DNA of 64,000 nucleotides from Geodermatophilus sp. DSM 44513 (GTDB taxonomy: Bacteria; Actinomycetota; Actinomycetes; Mycobacteriales; Geodermatophilaceae), in the NCBI RefSeq assembly GCF_032460525.1, contig NZ_CP135963.1, positions 3,782,001 to 3,846,000 on the forward strand, given 5' to 3'. How positions within the stretch are numbered: the first letter of the stretch is position 1; each line of letters begins with the position of its first letter. Of this stretch, positions 9,244 through 18,348 are shown piece after piece. The notes under the pieces are model-generated. The model saw nothing but the letters and a program-made list of their open reading frames with translations. It searched no databases and had not been told where the DNA came from. Both the position numbers and the translations under genes were made by a program.

Positions 9244-9465
9244 TCACTTGTACCGGTAGACGATGCGACCGCGCGTCAGGTCGTAGGGCGACAGCTCCAC
9301 GACCACGCGGTCCTCGGGCAGGATGCGGATGTAGTGCTGTCGCATCTTGCCGCTGATGTGGGCGAGCACCCGGTGCCCGTTCTGCAGCTCGACCCGGAAC
9401 ATCGCGTTGGGCAGCGGCTCGACGACGCGACCCTCGACCTCGATGGCCCCGTCCTTCTTCGCCAT
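9244..9465 (-). CDS. infA: Translation initiation factor IF-1
   Basis: IF-1 binds the A site of the 30S subunit during initiation. The 73-residue S1/OB-fold protein starts [20 protein letters not shown] and ends [11 protein letters not shown], both family-typical. It is the first gene of the infA-rpmJ-rpsM-rpsK-rpsD-rpoA-rplQ unit; a promoter-like sequence lies at 9636-9665. Confidence 0.98.
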   Translation of the reverse strand: MAKKDGAIEVEGRVVEPLPNAMFRVELQNGHRVLAHISGKMRQHYIRILPEDRVVVELSPYDLTRGRIVYRYK

Positions 9466-9635
9466 GCCCTACACGGCCTCCCTGACTCGGTGGTGCTGGT
9501 GTCCTCCCGCGCACGTGCCGGGACCCGGCGGGCGCGATCGGTGGGTACAGAACGGGTGGTGCAGACACTCCCGCGAGGGCGCTCCGGGTCGTGCGGCCAC
9601 AGCACAACAGCAGAGCGGCGCGAGCGCCATCGGCC

Positions 9636-9665
9636 ACTGTACCCCGCCTCGACCAGCCCCTCCAA
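9636..9665 (-). promoter_or_regulatory. Promoter candidate for the infA-rpoA-rplQ operon
   Basis: On the minus strand TTGGAG (9660-9665) and TACAGT (9636-9641) are separated by 18 bp, a good fit to a housekeeping sigma promoter. Transcription would start near 9629, leaving a leader of about 160 nt before infA. Confidence 0.6.
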
Positions 9666-9816
9666 CCCGGGTTCCGTCACACGGACCACCCGTGGGAGTC
9701 CGACCGCGAGGTCGTGACCGGCAAGGACGGCTCACCCCGCAGGTACCCGCGCCGAGCTCCGGTGACGTGCTGGGACGGCCACCCCCCAGGGGCGCGTGGG
9801 GGGCGGAGGAAGGACC

Positions 9817-9860
9817 CCCTCCCCCTCGGCCCTCCAGGCTCGGGCTGAGCCTCCGGAGGG
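9817..9860 (+). repeat. Nested palindrome family, copy 3 (map-infA spacer, opposite orientation)
   Basis: The outer arms are CCCTCC (9817-9822) and GGAGGG (9855-9860). The inner stem is CTCGGCCC (9825-9832) with GGGCTGAG (9842-9849). Here the AAGGACC end is on the plus strand, so orientation is opposite to most copies. It starts 4 nt from the map stop. Confidence 0.65.
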
Positions 9861-9863
9861 ACC

Positions 9864-10667
9864 TCAGGTGCGGGGGGTGATCCCGAAGGGGGCGAGCCCC
9901 GCGACGCCGCCGTCCTCCGCGGTGAGCACCCAGGGGCCCTCGGGGGTGATGGCGACGCTGTGCTCGAAGTGGGCCGCCCGCGACCCGTCCTTGGTGACCA
10001 CGGTCCACCCGTCCTCCAGCTCGACGGTGGCCGGGTCGCCGACGGTGACCATCGGCTCGATGGCGAGGGCCAGACCCGGGACCAGCCGGGGGCCGCGGCC
10101 GGGCCGGCCGTAGTTGAGCACGTGCGGGTCCTGGTGCATCTCGGTGCCGATGCCGTGCCCGCCGTAGTGGTCGACGATCCCGTAGGGGTGCTGCTCGGCG
10201 GTGACCGTCTGCCCCACGGCGTGGCTGATGTCGGTCAGCCGTCCACCGGCCAGGGCTCGGGCCAGCCCGGCCCACATCGAGCGCTCGGTGACGTCCATCA
10301 GCGCGGCGTCCTCGGCCGAGGGCGGCCCGACGGTGACGGTGACCGCCGAGTCGCCGTGCCAGCCGCGCAGGATCGCGCCGCAGTCGATGGAGATGTTGTC
10401 GCCCTCGGCGAGCGCGCGACCGGGGTCGGGGATGCCGTGCACGATCTCGTCGTTGACGGACGCGCAGATGCTGCCGGTGAACCCGTGGTACCCGAGGAAG
10501 GACGGGACGGCGCCGGCGGTGCGGATGTGGTCCTCGGCGATGGCGTCCAGCTCACCGGTGGTCACACCGGGACGGACCGCGGCACGGACGGCGGCGATGG
10601 CGCCGGCCACGACGAGCCCGGCGGCACGCATGAGCTCGAGCTCCTGCGGTGTCTTGATCTGGATCAT
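9864..10667 (-). CDS. map: Type I methionine aminopeptidase
   Basis: This enzyme removes the initiator methionine from new proteins using a dinuclear metal site. The ligands are recognisable: Asp in SIDCGAILRGWHGDSAVTV (two), His in GGHGIGTEMHQDP, Glu in LAIEPM and Glu in HFEHSVAI. The start is set at ATG 10667 (MIQIKTPQELELMRAAG, 267 aa), where homologues begin and GGAG lies upstream. ATG at 10724, 15 nt after adk, would add 19 residues. It is co-directional with secY and adk. Confidence 0.95.
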   Translation of the reverse strand: MIQIKTPQELELMRAAGLVVAGAIAAVRAAVRPGVTTGELDAIAEDHIRTAGAVPSFLGYHGFTGSICASVNDEIVHGIPDPGRALAEGDNISIDCGAILRGWHGDSAVTVTVGPPSAEDAALMDVTERSMWAGLARALAGGRLTDISHAVGQTVTAEQHPYGIVDHYGGHGIGTEMHQDPHVLNYGRPGRGPRLVPGLALAIEPMVTVGDPATVELEDGWTVVTKDGSRAAHFEHSVAITPEGPWVLTAEDGGVAGLAPFGITPRT

Positions 10668-10739
10668 GCGTCCACTCCACTTCGCCAGCAGCGGGATCCG
10701 GTCGAGGATCCCTGCGGCCGTCATCCCGGCTGCCTGTCC

Positions 10740-11354
10740 TCAGCCCGCGCCCGGCGCGTCGGACCGCGTGCCGCGGCAGGCCTCCAGCGCGCTCAACGCC
10801 CGCTGGGTGACCTCCTCGACCGCGCCGATGGCGTCGATCCGCGAGAGCAGCCCCTCGGCGTCGTACCAACCCGACAGCGGGGCGGTCTGTTCCCGGTAGA
10901 CCTGCAGCCGGTGGCGCACGGTCTCCGGTTCGTCGTCGGACCGCTGCACCCACTGGCCGTCGACGAGCGTGCGGCGTCCGGACAGCCGGCGCACCAGCTC
11001 GTCCTCGTCCACGACGAGCTCCAGCACGCAGTCCAGGCCGTCGCCGAGCTCCTGCAGGGACGCCTTGAGCTGCTCGGCCTGGGCGATGGTCCGGGGGAAC
11101 CCGTCGAGCAGGAAGCCGCCCTTGGCGTCGGTCTCGGCGAGCCGGTCGCGGACCATGGCCACGGTGATCTCGTCGGGCACCAGGTCACCGGCGTCCATGA
11201 AGCCCTTGGCCTGCAGGCCGAGCTCGGTCTGGCCGCTGACGTTCGCCCGGAAGATGTCACCGGTCGAGATCGCCGGGACACCGAGCTCGCCGGCGATGAC
11301 CTGCGCCTGGGTCCCCTTGCCCGCTCCGGGGGGGCCCAGCAGCACGACGCGCAC
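10740..11354 (-). CDS. adk: Adenylate kinase
   Basis: This enzyme interconverts ATP + AMP and 2 ADP. The P-loop is [10 protein letters not shown] near the N-terminus, with AMP-site [13 protein letters not shown] in the middle. The LID region ([20 protein letters not shown]) is short and has no zinc cysteines. It has 204 residues. The GTG start shares one base with the secY TAG stop (TAGTG), so translation is tightly coupled. A disordered C-terminal extension ends in SDAPGAG. Confidence 0.97.
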   Translation of the reverse strand: MRVVLLGPPGAGKGTQAQVIAGELGVPAISTGDIFRANVSGQTELGLQAKGFMDAGDLVPDEITVAMVRDRLAETDAKGGFLLDGFPRTIAQAEQLKASLQELGDGLDCVLELVVDEDELVRRLSGRRTLVDGQWVQRSDDEPETVRHRLQVYREQTAPLSGWYDAEGLLSRIDAIGAVEEVTQRALSALEACRGTRSDAPGAG

Positions 11355-12664
11355 TACTTCAGGAACCCTTCGTAGTTGCGCTGGTTGAGCTGTGTCTCGA
11401 TCTGCTTCACCGTCTCCAACCCCACTCCGACCATGATCAGCACCGCGGTGCCACCGAACGGGAAGTTCTGGTTCTGCCCCTCCTGCGTGACCGACAGGAA
11501 GAAGTTGGGCAGCACGGCCACGATGCCCAGGTACAGCGACCCGGGCAGGGTGATCCGGGACAGCACGTACTGCAGGTACTCCGCGGTGGGCCGGCCGGGG
11601 CGGATGCCCGGGATGAAGCCGCCGTAGCGCTTCATGTCCTCGGCCCGCTCCTCCGGGTTGAACGTGATCGACACGTAGAAGTACGTGAAGAAGACGATCA
11701 GCCCGAAGTAGAGCGCGACGTGCACCGGGCTGCTCTGGTCGATGACGTAGTTCTCGAAGAACTGGCGCACCGGACCGGTCTCGTTGCCCTGCAACTGGGT
11801 GAGCAGCTGGGGGAGGTAGAGCAGCGAGGAGGCGAAGATGACCGGGATGACGCCGGCCTGGTTGACCTTGAGCGGCAGGTAGGTCGACGTCCCGCCGTAC
11901 ATGCGCCGGCCGACCATCCGCTTGGCGTACTGGACGGGGATGCGCCGCTGGGCCTGCTCCACGTACACGACGGCGCCGATGATCAGCAGCGCCAGCAGGC
12001 AGACCAGCGCGAAGACGATGCCACCGCGGGTCTGCAGGATCGCGCCGCCCTCGGCGGGGATGCGAGCCGCGATGGAGGTGAAGATCAGCACGGACATGCC
12101 GTTGCCGATCCCCTTCTCGGTCAGCAGCTCGCCCAGCCACATGATCACCGCGGTACCGGCGGTCAGGGCGATCACCAGGACGATCGTCGTCCAGATGGAG
12201 TCCGACGGGATGATGTCCTGCGGGCACCCGGGGAACAGCTGACCGCTGCGGGCCAGCGCGATGATCCCGGTGCTCTGCAGGACGGCGAGGGCGATCGTCA
12301 GGTAGCGGGTGTACTGGGTCAGCTTCGCCTGACCCGACTGCCCTTCCTTCTTCAGCTGCTCGAAGCGCGGGATCACCACCACCAGCAGCTGCACAATGAT
12401 GCTCGCCGTGATGTAGGGCATGATCCCGAGCGCGAAGACGCTCAGCCGCAGCAGCGCCCCGCCGGAGAACAGGTTGACCAGCGAGTACAGGTCGCGCTGG
12501 TCGGAGGCCTGGGCCTGCTCGAGGCAGCTGTTGATGGCCTCCACCGAGACGCCCGGGCCGGGGATCGCGGCCCCCAGGCGGTACACGGCGATGATCGCCA
12601 GGGAGAACAGCAGCTTGCGCCGGAGGTCTGGCGTCCGGAACGCCGCGGCGAACGCCTGCAGCAC
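11354..12664 (-). CDS. secY: Protein translocase subunit SecY
   Basis: SecY is the pore subunit of the SecYEG translocon in the cytoplasmic membrane. It has 436 residues and about ten hydrophobic segments. Recognisable blocks are [37 protein letters not shown] and [21 protein letters not shown]. The GTG start at 12664 gives [17 protein letters not shown], the usual SecY opening. The spacer from rplO carries a nested palindrome and, on the minus strand, a TAATGT -10-like box (12690-12695), so secY-adk-map may have its own promoter. Confidence 0.97.
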   Translation of the reverse strand: MLQAFAAAFRTPDLRRKLLFSLAIIAVYRLGAAIPGPGVSVEAINSCLEQAQASDQRDLYSLVNLFSGGALLRLSVFALGIMPYITASIIVQLLVVVIPRFEQLKKEGQSGQAKLTQYTRYLTIALAVLQSTGIIALARSGQLFPGCPQDIIPSDSIWTTIVLVIALTAGTAVIMWLGELLTEKGIGNGMSVLIFTSIAARIPAEGGAILQTRGGIVFALVCLLALLIIGAVVYVEQAQRRIPVQYAKRMVGRRMYGGTSTYLPLKVNQAGVIPVIFASSLLYLPQLLTQLQGNETGPVRQFFENYVIDQSSPVHVALYFGLIVFFTYFYVSITFNPEERAEDMKRYGGFIPGIRPGRPTAEYLQYVLSRITLPGSLYLGIVAVLPNFFLSVTQEGQNQNFPFGGTAVLIMVGVGLETVKQIETQLNQRNYEGFLK

Positions 12665-12737
12665 GTGCCCTCCCCTGCTCGGTCGTATGACATTAGCAAT
12701 CGGCCCGCCCGGCACTGGGCAGGGCGGGCCGACGTGG

Positions 12738-12786
12738 CCCCGTCCCGGGTCCCACCCTGGGCCTGCGGAGGGTGGGGAGGACGGGG
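12738..12786 (-). repeat. Nested palindrome family, copy 4 (after rplO)
   Basis: The outer stem is CCCCGTCC (12738-12745) with GGACGGGG (12779-12786). The inner stem is CCCACCCT (12751-12758) with AGGGTGGG (12769-12776). It lies 7 nt from the rplO stop. The GGAAC flank is not present in this copy. Confidence 0.75.
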
Positions 12787-12793
12787 TCCTGCT

Positions 12794-13237
12794 TCAGAGG
12801 CGGCTGGTGCTGCCTCCGGCGGCGCCGATCTTCTCGGCGGCCGACGCGGAGAAGGCGTGCGCGTGCACGTGCACCGCGACGCCGCCCAGCTCGCCGGAGC
12901 CCAGGACCTTCACCGGCTGCCCGCGCCGCACGGCGCCGGCAGCGGCCAGTGCGTCCGGGTCCACCGAGCCGCCCTGGGGGAACAGCGACGCGATCCGGTC
13001 GAGGTTGACGACCTGGAAGACGACCTTGTTGCGGTTCTTGAAGCCGGAGAGCTTGGGCAGCCGCATGTGCAGCGGCGTCTGCCCGCCCTCGAAGCCCGCG
13101 GGCGTGTTGCCCCGCGCGCCGGTGCCCTTGGTACCGCGGCCGGCCGACTTGCCCTTGGAACCCTCACCGCGACCCACCCGGGTCTTCTTGGTGTGGGCGC
13201 CGGGGGCCGGGCGCAGGTGGTGGACCTTCAGTGTCAT
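12794..13237 (-). CDS. rplO: 50S ribosomal protein uL15
   Basis: uL15 is a late-assembling large-subunit protein with a long extended N-terminus. It has 147 residues from the ATG at 13237: [20 protein letters not shown], then the glycine-rich [21 protein letters not shown] and [16 protein letters not shown] longer upstream reading would overlap rpmD and is rejected. It is the last gene of the spc cluster before secY. Confidence 0.97.
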   Translation of the reverse strand: MTLKVHHLRPAPGAHTKKTRVGRGEGSKGKSAGRGTKGTGARGNTPAGFEGGQTPLHMRLPKLSGFKNRNKVVFQVVNLDRIASLFPQGGSVDPDALAAAGAVRRGQPVKVLGSGELGGVAVHVHAHAFSASAAEKIGAAGGSTSRL

Positions 13238-13250
13238 GGCGAGTCGTTCC

Positions 13251-13436
13251 TCAGCTCTGCACTTCTTCGACGGCGACCAGGTGCGGCACCGTCGCGACCA
13301 TCCCGCGGATCTCGGGACGGTCCTCCTGGACGACCGAGTCGTTGATCCGCTTGAGACCCAGCGAGCGCAGCGTCTGGCGCTGGTTGGGCTTCGAGCCGAT
13401 CGCCGACCGGATCTGGGTGACCTTGAGCTGTGCCAT
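13251..13436 (-). CDS. rpmD: 50S ribosomal protein uL30
   Basis: This short large-subunit protein has 61 residues: [20 protein letters not shown], then [25 protein letters not shown]. It starts 1 bp after the rpsE stop and ends 13 bp before rplO. Length and order are standard. Confidence 0.97.
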   Translation of the reverse strand: MAQLKVTQIRSAIGSKPNQRQTLRSLGLKRINDSVVQEDRPEIRGMVATVPHLVAVEEVQS

Positions 13437-13437
13437 C

Positions 13438-14052
13438 TCAGACCCCCTGGCCCGCCCGCGCCCGCAGCATGGCGGCGGGGGCGACGTCCTCGAGGGGCAG
13501 GCCGCGGCGGGCCGCGATCTCCTCCGGACGGACGAGGTCCTTCAGCGCCTGCATGGTGGCGTGCACGATGTTGATCGGGTTGGACGACCCGAGGCTCTTG
13601 GAGAGCACGTCGTGGATGCCGGCGCACTCCAGGACGGCACGCACCGGCCCGCCGGCGATGACACCGGTACCGGGGCTGGCCGGCTTGAGCAGCACCACAC
13701 CGGCCGCCGCCTCGCCCTGCACCGGGTGCGGGATGGTGCTGGCGATGCGCGGCACCTTGTAGAAGTGCTTCTTGGCCTCCTCGACGCCCTTGGCGATCGC
13801 CGCGGGCACCTCCTTGGCCTTGCCGTAGCCCACGCCCACGGTGCCGTCGCCGTCGCCCACGATCACCAGGGCGGTGAAGCTGAAGCGCCGGCCGCCCTTG
13901 ACGACCTTGGACACGCGGTTGATGGCCACCACGCGCTCGATGAACGCGCTCTTCTCGGCAGGCGCGCCGCCGGGGCCCCGCCCGCCGTCACGACGGTCGC
14001 GGCGGTCGTTGCCGCCGCCGGCGCCGCCGCCGCGTCGCTGTGGTCCTGGCAT
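13438..14052 (-). CDS. rpsE: 30S ribosomal protein uS5
   Basis: uS5 is at the mRNA entry tunnel and affects decoding accuracy. It has 204 residues from ATG 14052. A basic, Gly/Arg-rich leader of about 30 residues precedes the double-stranded-RNA-binding domain ([21 protein letters not shown], then [17 protein letters not shown]) and the C-terminal domain with [20 protein letters not shown]. The ATG overlaps the stop of a 13-codon micro-ORF (TGATG). Confidence 0.97.
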   Translation of the reverse strand: MPGPQRRGGGAGGGNDRRDRRDGGRGPGGAPAEKSAFIERVVAINRVSKVVKGGRRFSFTALVIVGDGDGTVGVGYGKAKEVPAAIAKGVEEAKKHFYKVPRIASTIPHPVQGEAAAGVVLLKPASPGTGVIAGGPVRAVLECAGIHDVLSKSLGSSNPINIVHATMQALKDLVRPEEIAARRGLPLEDVAPAAMLRARAGQGV

Positions 14053-14093
14053 CAGACGTCCCTCTCGATCTGCTGGTTCACGGTGTCGCTCAT
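14052..14093 (-). CDS. 13-codon micro-ORF bridging rplR and rpsE
   Basis: The frame [13 protein letters not shown] starts inside the rplR stop (ATGA) and ends inside the rpsE start (TGATG), so it fills the rplR-rpsE spacer exactly. Its 3' part carries AGAGGGA, which serves as the rpsE Shine-Dalgarno. It may keep ribosomes moving between the two genes rather than make a useful peptide. Chance cannot be excluded. Confidence 0.3.
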   Translation of the reverse strand: MSDTVNQQIERDV

Positions 14094-14506
14094 CAGAAGT
14101 CCAGCCCACCCTGGCGGGCGCCGTCGGCCAGTGCCGCGATGCGGCCCTGGTAGCGGTTGCCGCCCCGGTCGAACACGACCGCGGTGATGCCGGCGGCACG
14201 GGCACGTTCGGCCACCAGCGCGCCGACCTGCCGGGCCAGCGCGGACTTGTCGCCCTCGGCCGTGCGCAGGGTGGCGTCCAGCGTGGAGGCACTGACCAGG
14301 GTACGGCCGGCGGTGTCGTCGACGACCTGGACGTGGATGTGCCGCGAGCTGCGGTTGACCACCAGGCGGGGGCGCTCCGGGGTGCCCCCGACGCGCTTGC
14401 GCAGCCGGGTGTGCCGGCGCAGGCGGGAGACCCGTCGCGCGGTGCTGATGTCGGTGCCGACGGGCTTGTGCACCCGAGCGACGCTCTTGTCGGTCTGTGC
14501 CATCAC
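14093..14506 (-). CDS. rplR: 50S ribosomal protein uL18
   Basis: uL18 binds 5S rRNA with uL5. It has 137 residues. [40 protein letters not shown] is the conserved core, and [17 protein letters not shown] the usual C-terminus. The start (ATG 14506) overlaps the rplF stop by 4 bp. Confidence 0.97.
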   Translation of the reverse strand: MMAQTDKSVARVHKPVGTDISTARRVSRLRRHTRLRKRVGGTPERPRLVVNRSSRHIHVQVVDDTAGRTLVSASTLDATLRTAEGDKSALARQVGALVAERARAAGITAVVFDRGGNRYQGRIAALADGARQGGLDF

Positions 14507-15042
14507 TTACCCGTCTTCCCGACCTTGCGCTTGACGACCTCACCCTGGTAGCGCACGCCCTTGCCCTTGTAGGGGTCCGGGCGGCGCAGGCCGCGGATGT
14601 TGGCCGACACCTGGCCCACCAGCTGCTTGTCGATCCCGGTCACCCGCAGGCGGGTCGGGGACTCGACGGTGAAGGTGATGCCCTCGGGGGCCCTCACCGG
14701 CACCGGGTGGCTGTAGCCCAGGGCGAACTCGAGGTCCGACCCGCGGGCCTGCACGCGGTACCCGACACCGACGATCTCGAGGGTCTTCGTGTAGCCCTCG
14801 GTCACGCCGGTGATCATGTTGGCGATGAGCGTGCGCGACAGCCCGTGCAGCGCACGGCTCTCGCGCTCGTCGTCCGGCCGCTGCACCTGCAGCGTGCCGT
14901 CCTCGCCGCGCCCCACGGTGATCGGCGGGGCGACGACGTGGCTCAGCGTGCCCTTGGGGCCGGTGACGCTCAGCGTCTGGCCGTCGATGGAGACGTCCAC
15001 GCCTCCGGGCACGGGAATCGGCAGTCGTCCGATCCGCGACAT
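14503..15042 (-). CDS. rplF: 50S ribosomal protein uL6
   Basis: uL6 lies near the factor-binding site of the large subunit. It has 179 residues: [20 protein letters not shown] at the start, and [32 protein letters not shown] in the second domain. Length and ends are typical. It is 12 bp downstream of rpsH. Confidence 0.98.
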   Translation of the reverse strand: MSRIGRLPIPVPGGVDVSIDGQTLSVTGPKGTLSHVVAPPITVGRGEDGTLQVQRPDDERESRALHGLSRTLIANMITGVTEGYTKTLEIVGVGYRVQARGSDLEFALGYSHPVPVRAPEGITFTVESPTRLRVTGIDKQLVGQVSANIRGLRRPDPYKGKGVRYQGEVVKRKVGKTGK

Positions 15043-15054
15043 GTCACTCGCTCC

Positions 15055-15465
15055 TCACCAGACGTAGGCGAGGACTTCCCCACCCACGCCCTTCTTGTTC
15101 GCCTGGCGGTCGGTCAGCAGCCCGGTGGAGGTGGAGATGATCGCCACGCCGAGGCCGCCGAGCACCTTCGGCAGCGCGGTGGACTTGGCGTACACCCGCA
15201 GCCCGGGCTTGGACACGCGCCGGACGCCGGCGATGCTCCGCTCGCGGTTGGGGCCGTACTTGAGGTCGACCACCAGCTCCTTGAAGCTGGTGCCGTCCTT
15301 GTCCACCTCGTTGACGGTCCAGCCGGCGATGTAACCCTCCTGCTGGAGGATCTCGGCGATGTGCGTCTTGAGCTTGGACGAGGGCATGGTGGTGGAGTCG
15401 TGGTACGCCTGGTTGGCGTTCCGGATCCGCGTCAGCATGTCCGCGATCGGGTCGGTCATCGTCAT
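15055..15465 (-). CDS. rpsH: 30S ribosomal protein uS8
   Basis: uS8 binds the central domain of 16S rRNA; in E. coli it represses the spc operon. It has 136 residues. [20 protein letters not shown] opens the protein, and [26 protein letters not shown] closes it with the conserved STSxG loop. The upstream spacer to rpsN (148 bp) holds a nested palindrome. Confidence 0.98.
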   Translation of the reverse strand: MTMTDPIADMLTRIRNANQAYHDSTTMPSSKLKTHIAEILQQEGYIAGWTVNEVDKDGTSFKELVVDLKYGPNRERSIAGVRRVSKPGLRVYAKSTALPKVLGGLGVAIISTSTGLLTDRQANKKGVGGEVLAYVW

Positions 15466-15556
15466 GGGTGTCGTGCCTCTCTCACCGCGGTTCCTCTCGC
15501 CGTACGGCTGGTGCCGTCGGGCGGGGCCTCTCGGTGTTGGTGACCGGATGGAACGG

Positions 15557-15608
15557 CCCGGCTGCCGGGACCCACGATGCGCACAGCGCGTCGTGGGGAG
15601 CAGCCGGG
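15557..15608 (-). repeat. Nested palindrome family, copy 5 (after rpsN)
   Basis: The outer stem is CCCGGCTGC (15557-15565) with GCAGCCGGG (15600-15608). The inner stem is CCCACGA (15571-15577) with TCGTGGG (15591-15597). The flank ATGGAACGGCC is on the far side. It begins 5 nt after the rpsN stop. Confidence 0.8.
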
Positions 15609-15613
15609 TCCTG

Positions 15614-15799
15614 CTACCAGCTGCTCTTGCTCACGCCCGGCAGCTCGCCGGCGTGCGCCATCTCCCGCAGGCAGATCCGGCACAGGCCGAACTTGCGGAA
15701 GACCGAGTGCGGACGACCGCACCGCTGGCACCGGGTGTAGCCGCGGACGGTGAACTTCGGCTTGCGGGCCGCCTTGTTGATCAGCGCCTTCTTGGCCAT
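15614..15799 (-). CDS. rpsN: 30S ribosomal protein uS14, zinc form
   Basis: uS14 is in the small-subunit head. The 61-residue protein is the short zinc-binding form: C24xxC27 (RCQRC) and C40xxC43 (LCRIC) form the zinc site. Actinobacteria often carry a longer cysteine-free paralogue for zinc limitation; none is in this window. It lies between rplE and rpsH. Confidence 0.98.
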   Translation of the reverse strand: MAKKALINKAARKPKFTVRGYTRCQRCGRPHSVFRKFGLCRICLREMAHAGELPGVSKSSW

Positions 15800-15820
15800 C
15801 TGGGTGTCTCCTCGCCCGGC

Positions 15821-16429
15821 TCAGCGGGTGGTGGTGACGACGGGCTGGCCGGCGAACGGGAAGCCCAGCAGGCGGAGGAGCTCGCGACCCTCCTCGTCGT
15901 TGGTGGCGGTGGTGACCAGCGTGATGTCCATGCCCCGCGGACGGTCGATCTTGTCCACGTCGATCTCGCGGAACATCGACTGCTCGGTCAGGCCGAACGT
16001 GTAGTTGCCGTGGCCGTCGAACTGCTTGGCGTTGAGGCCACGGAAGTCGCGGATGCGGGGCAGGGCCAGGCTCAGCAGCCGGTCCAGGAACTCCCACATG
16101 CGGTCCCCGCGCAGGGTGACCTTCGCGCCGATCGGCATGCCCTCGCGCAGCTTGAACTGGGCGATGGACTTGCGCGCCCGGACGACGGCCGGCTTCTGCC
16201 CGGTGATGGCGGTGAGGTCGCGGACGGCGCCGTCCATCAGCTTGGCGTCACGGGTCGCCTCACCGACGCCCATGTTGACCACGATCTTGGTCAGCCGCGG
16301 GATCTGCATGACGTTCTCGTAGCCGAACTCGCTCTGCAGCGCGGGGAGGATCTCCCCGCGGTAGCGGGCGAGCATGCGCGGCAGCTCACGGGCGGGTGCG
16401 CTCTCGGTCATCGACGACATGGGGCTCAC
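15821..16429 (-). CDS. rplE: 50S ribosomal protein uL5
   Basis: uL5 binds 5S rRNA and contacts P-site tRNA. It has 202 residues. [42 protein letters not shown] and [23 protein letters not shown] are conserved. The start GTG at 16429 overlaps the rplX stop by 4 bp; ATG codons 3 and 6 codons later (MSSM) are alternatives. Confidence 0.97.
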   Translation of the reverse strand: MSPMSSMTESAPARELPRMLARYRGEILPALQSEFGYENVMQIPRLTKIVVNMGVGEATRDAKLMDGAVRDLTAITGQKPAVVRARKSIAQFKLREGMPIGAKVTLRGDRMWEFLDRLLSLALPRIRDFRGLNAKQFDGHGNYTFGLTEQSMFREIDVDKIDRPRGMDITLVTTATNDEEGRELLRLLGFPFAGQPVVTTTR

Positions 16430-16797
16430 AGGTCCTTACCGGTGCGCCGCGAGACCCGGATGCTGCGGCCTTCCTCGTCCTTGCGGTGGCCGACCCGGGT
16501 CGGCTTGTCCTCGGAGTCGAGCACCATCACGTTGCTCACGTGGATGGGGGCCTCCTGCGTGACGATCCCGCCCGACTGGGCACCACGCTGGTTGGAGCTG
16601 ATCCGGGTGTGCTTCTTGACCCGGCCGACGCCCTCGACGAGGACCTTCTGCCGCTCCGGGTAGGCCGCGATGACCCGGCCGCGGGCGCCCTTGTCCCTGC
16701 CGGACAGCACCACGACGGTGTCGCCCTTCTTCACCTTCATCGAGGGCGCCTTGGCCTTCGAGTGGGCTGCCTGCTTCTTGTTGGCCGCCATGGTCAC
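16426..16797 (-). CDS. rplX: 50S ribosomal protein uL24
   Basis: uL24 starts large-subunit assembly and lies at the tunnel exit. It has 123 residues. A lysine-rich leader of about 20 residues precedes the KOW motif ([23 protein letters not shown]), then [23 protein letters not shown]. The start is GTG overlapping the rplN stop by 4 bp, or ATG at 16791. Confidence 0.97.
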   Translation of the reverse strand: MTMAANKKQAAHSKAKAPSMKVKKGDTVVVLSGRDKGARGRVIAAYPERQKVLVEGVGRVKKHTRISSNQRGAQSGGIVTQEAPIHVSNVMVLDSEDKPTRVGHRKDEEGRSIRVSRRTGKDL

Positions 16798-17162
16798 AGC
16801 ACCTCCGGGGCGAGCGAGATGATCCGCATGAAGCGCTTGTCGCGGAGCTCACGGCCGACCGGGCCGAAGATGCGCGTCCCGCGCGGGTCGCCGCTGTCGC
16901 GGATGATGACGGCGGCGTTCTCGTCGAAGCGGATGTAGGAGCCGTCGGGGCGACGGCGCTCCTTCGCGGTGCGGACGACGACGGCCTTGACCACGTCACC
17001 CCGCTTGACCCCTGCGCCCGGCAGCGCGTCCTTGACGGTGGCGACGATGACGTCACCGATGCCGGCGTAGCGTCGCCCGGAGCCGCCGAGCACCCGGATG
17101 CAGAGGATCTCCTTCGCACCGGTGTTGTCGGCGACCCGCAGTCGCGACTCCTGCTGGATCAC
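16794..17162 (-). CDS. rplN: 50S ribosomal protein uL14
   Basis: uL14 is at the subunit interface and binds silencing factor RsfS. It has 122 residues, the universal length: [57 protein letters not shown]. It starts with GTG. It is the first gene of the spc group; a 225-bp spacer with two hairpins separates it from rpsQ. Confidence 0.98.
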   Translation of the reverse strand: MIQQESRLRVADNTGAKEILCIRVLGGSGRRYAGIGDVIVATVKDALPGAGVKRGDVVKAVVVRTAKERRRPDGSYIRFDENAAVIIRDSGDPRGTRIFGPVGRELRDKRFMRIISLAPEVL

Positions 17163-17232
17163 GTCCTACTCCTGATCTGTGTGGGTGACAGCCGGGCCGG
17201 AACGGTGAACCGGCTGTCCGGTGCCCACGTGC

Positions 17233-17265
17233 GGACGCACCGGCGGCGCAGCCGCCGGTGCGTCC
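17233..17265 (-). terminator. 15-bp hairpin in the S10/spc boundary
   Basis: The arms at 17233-17247 and 17251-17265 are perfect complements with a GCA loop. It is the second hairpin after rpsQ and lies 70 bp upstream of rplN, so it could end S10 transcription or regulate entry into spc. Confidence 0.65.
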
Positions 17266-17354
17266 GAGCACGGTCACCGGGATGGGCGCGCAGTGGAGCC
17301 GAGCGCGCCAGTGGTCCAGGGTACTCGCCCCCGGAGCCACCCCGCAGGGCGGCT

Positions 17355-17385
17355 CCGCCGGGGACCCGCGGAGGGCCCCCGGCGG
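17355..17385 (-). terminator. 9-bp hairpin directly after rpsQ
   Basis: The arms are CCGCCGGGG (17355-17363) and CCCCGGCGG (17377-17385), with a 13-nt loop, 2 nt after the rpsQ TAG. Its GGACC-like end resembles the nested-palindrome family but no inner stem is clear. Confidence 0.5.
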
Positions 17386-17387
17386 TC

Positions 17388-17699
17388 CTACTTGGCCTTC
17401 TCGACGACCTCGACGAGCCGCCACCGCTTGGTGGCCGACGTCGGCCGGGTCTCCATGATCTGCACCCGGTCACCGATGCCGGCGACCTGCTGCTCGTCGT
17501 GGGCCTTCAGCTTGCTGGTCCGGCGGATGACCTTGCCGTAGAGGCCGTGCTTCACGCGGTCCTCGACCTCGACGACGATGGTCTTGTCCATCTTGTCGCT
17601 GACGACGAGGCCCTCGCGGACCTTGCGGTAGCCACGGCCGGCCAGGCCGGGTCCGGTGGCGACCGCCTCGTTGGCGGTCACCGACTGGCTCTCGCTCAT
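17388..17699 (-). CDS. rpsQ: 30S ribosomal protein uS17
   Basis: uS17 is a primary 16S rRNA binding OB-fold protein. It has 103 residues, with [44 protein letters not shown] and [28 protein letters not shown]. About 20 N-terminal residues precede the core. The ATG overlaps the rpmC stop by 4 bp. It ends the S10 group. Confidence 0.97.
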   Translation of the reverse strand: MSESQSVTANEAVATGPGLAGRGYRKVREGLVVSDKMDKTIVVEVEDRVKHGLYGKVIRRTSKLKAHDEQQVAGIGDRVQIMETRPTSATKRWRLVEVVEKAK

Positions 17700-17929
17700 G
17701 CCACACCCTCGTTCGGGGCGACCGAGAGGCCGAGCTCGCGCTCACGCATGATCGTGTAGATCCGCGCGATGTCGCGGCGCACGGTCTGCAGCCGCCGGTT
17801 GTTGTCCAGCTGGCCGGTGGCCACCTGGAAGCGCAGGTTGAACAGTTCTTCCTTGGACTCGCGCAGCCGCGTGGCGAGCTCCTCGGCGGAGAGCTCACGC
17901 AGCTCGGGAGCGGTCAGACCGGCGGCCAT
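17696..17929 (-). CDS. rpmC: 50S ribosomal protein uL29
   Basis: uL29 lies at the tunnel exit and helps dock the signal recognition particle and trigger factor. It has 77 residues from the ATG at 17929, with [33 protein letters not shown] and a coiled-coil second helix. GTG one codon earlier (17932) is possible; both overlap the rplP stop. Confidence 0.96.
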   Translation of the reverse strand: MAAGLTAPELRELSAEELATRLRESKEELFNLRFQVATGQLDNNRRLQTVRRDIARIYTIMRERELGLSVAPNEGVA

Positions 17930-18345
17930 CACACCTCTCCTTCACGAGTGATGAAGCGGCACTTCATGGGCAGCTTGTGGATCGCGCGCCGCATGGCCTC
18001 GCGGGCCACGGGCTCGGCCACGCCGGACAGCTCGAACATGATCCGGCCGGGCTTGACGTTGGCGACCCACCACTCCGGCGAGCCCTTGCCCGAGCCCATG
18101 CGGGTCTCGGCCGGCTTCTTGGTGAGCGGGCGGTCCGGGTAGATCGAGATCCAGACCTTGCCGCCACGGCGGATGTGCCGGGTCATGGCGATACGGGCGG
18201 ACTCGATCTGCCGGTTGGTGACGTACGCCGGCTCCAGGGCCTGGATGGCGTACTCGCCGAAGTTGATCTCGGTGCCGCCCTTGGCCCGGCCGGAGCGGCT
18301 CGGGTGGTGCTGCTTGCGGTGCTTGACGCGCCGTGGGATCAGCAT
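17929..18345 (-). CDS. rplP: 50S ribosomal protein uL16
   Basis: uL16 shapes the A site of the peptidyl-transferase centre. It has 138 residues: [64 protein letters not shown] and [23 protein letters not shown], all family-typical. It starts 3 bp after the rpsC stop. Confidence 0.98.
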   Translation of the reverse strand: MLIPRRVKHRKQHHPSRSGRAKGGTEINFGEYAIQALEPAYVTNRQIESARIAMTRHIRRGGKVWISIYPDRPLTKKPAETRMGSGKGSPEWWVANVKPGRIMFELSGVAEPVAREAMRRAIHKLPMKCRFITREGEV

Positions 18346-18348
18346 CGG

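Larger units (their letters stand above)
9466..9863. other. Non-coding gap between map and infA
   Basis: This 398-bp spacer holds, from the map side on the minus strand, a nested palindrome (9817-9860), the infA promoter candidate (9636-9665) and a probable 5' leader of about 160 nt. No further ORF or RNA gene was recognised. Confidence 0.6.

Noticed and set aside
13438..14292. Longer N-terminus for uS5 reading through the rplR 3' end
   Set aside because: It would overlap about 200 bp of rplR in another frame; the ATG at 14052 with AGAGGGA upstream matches the family length.
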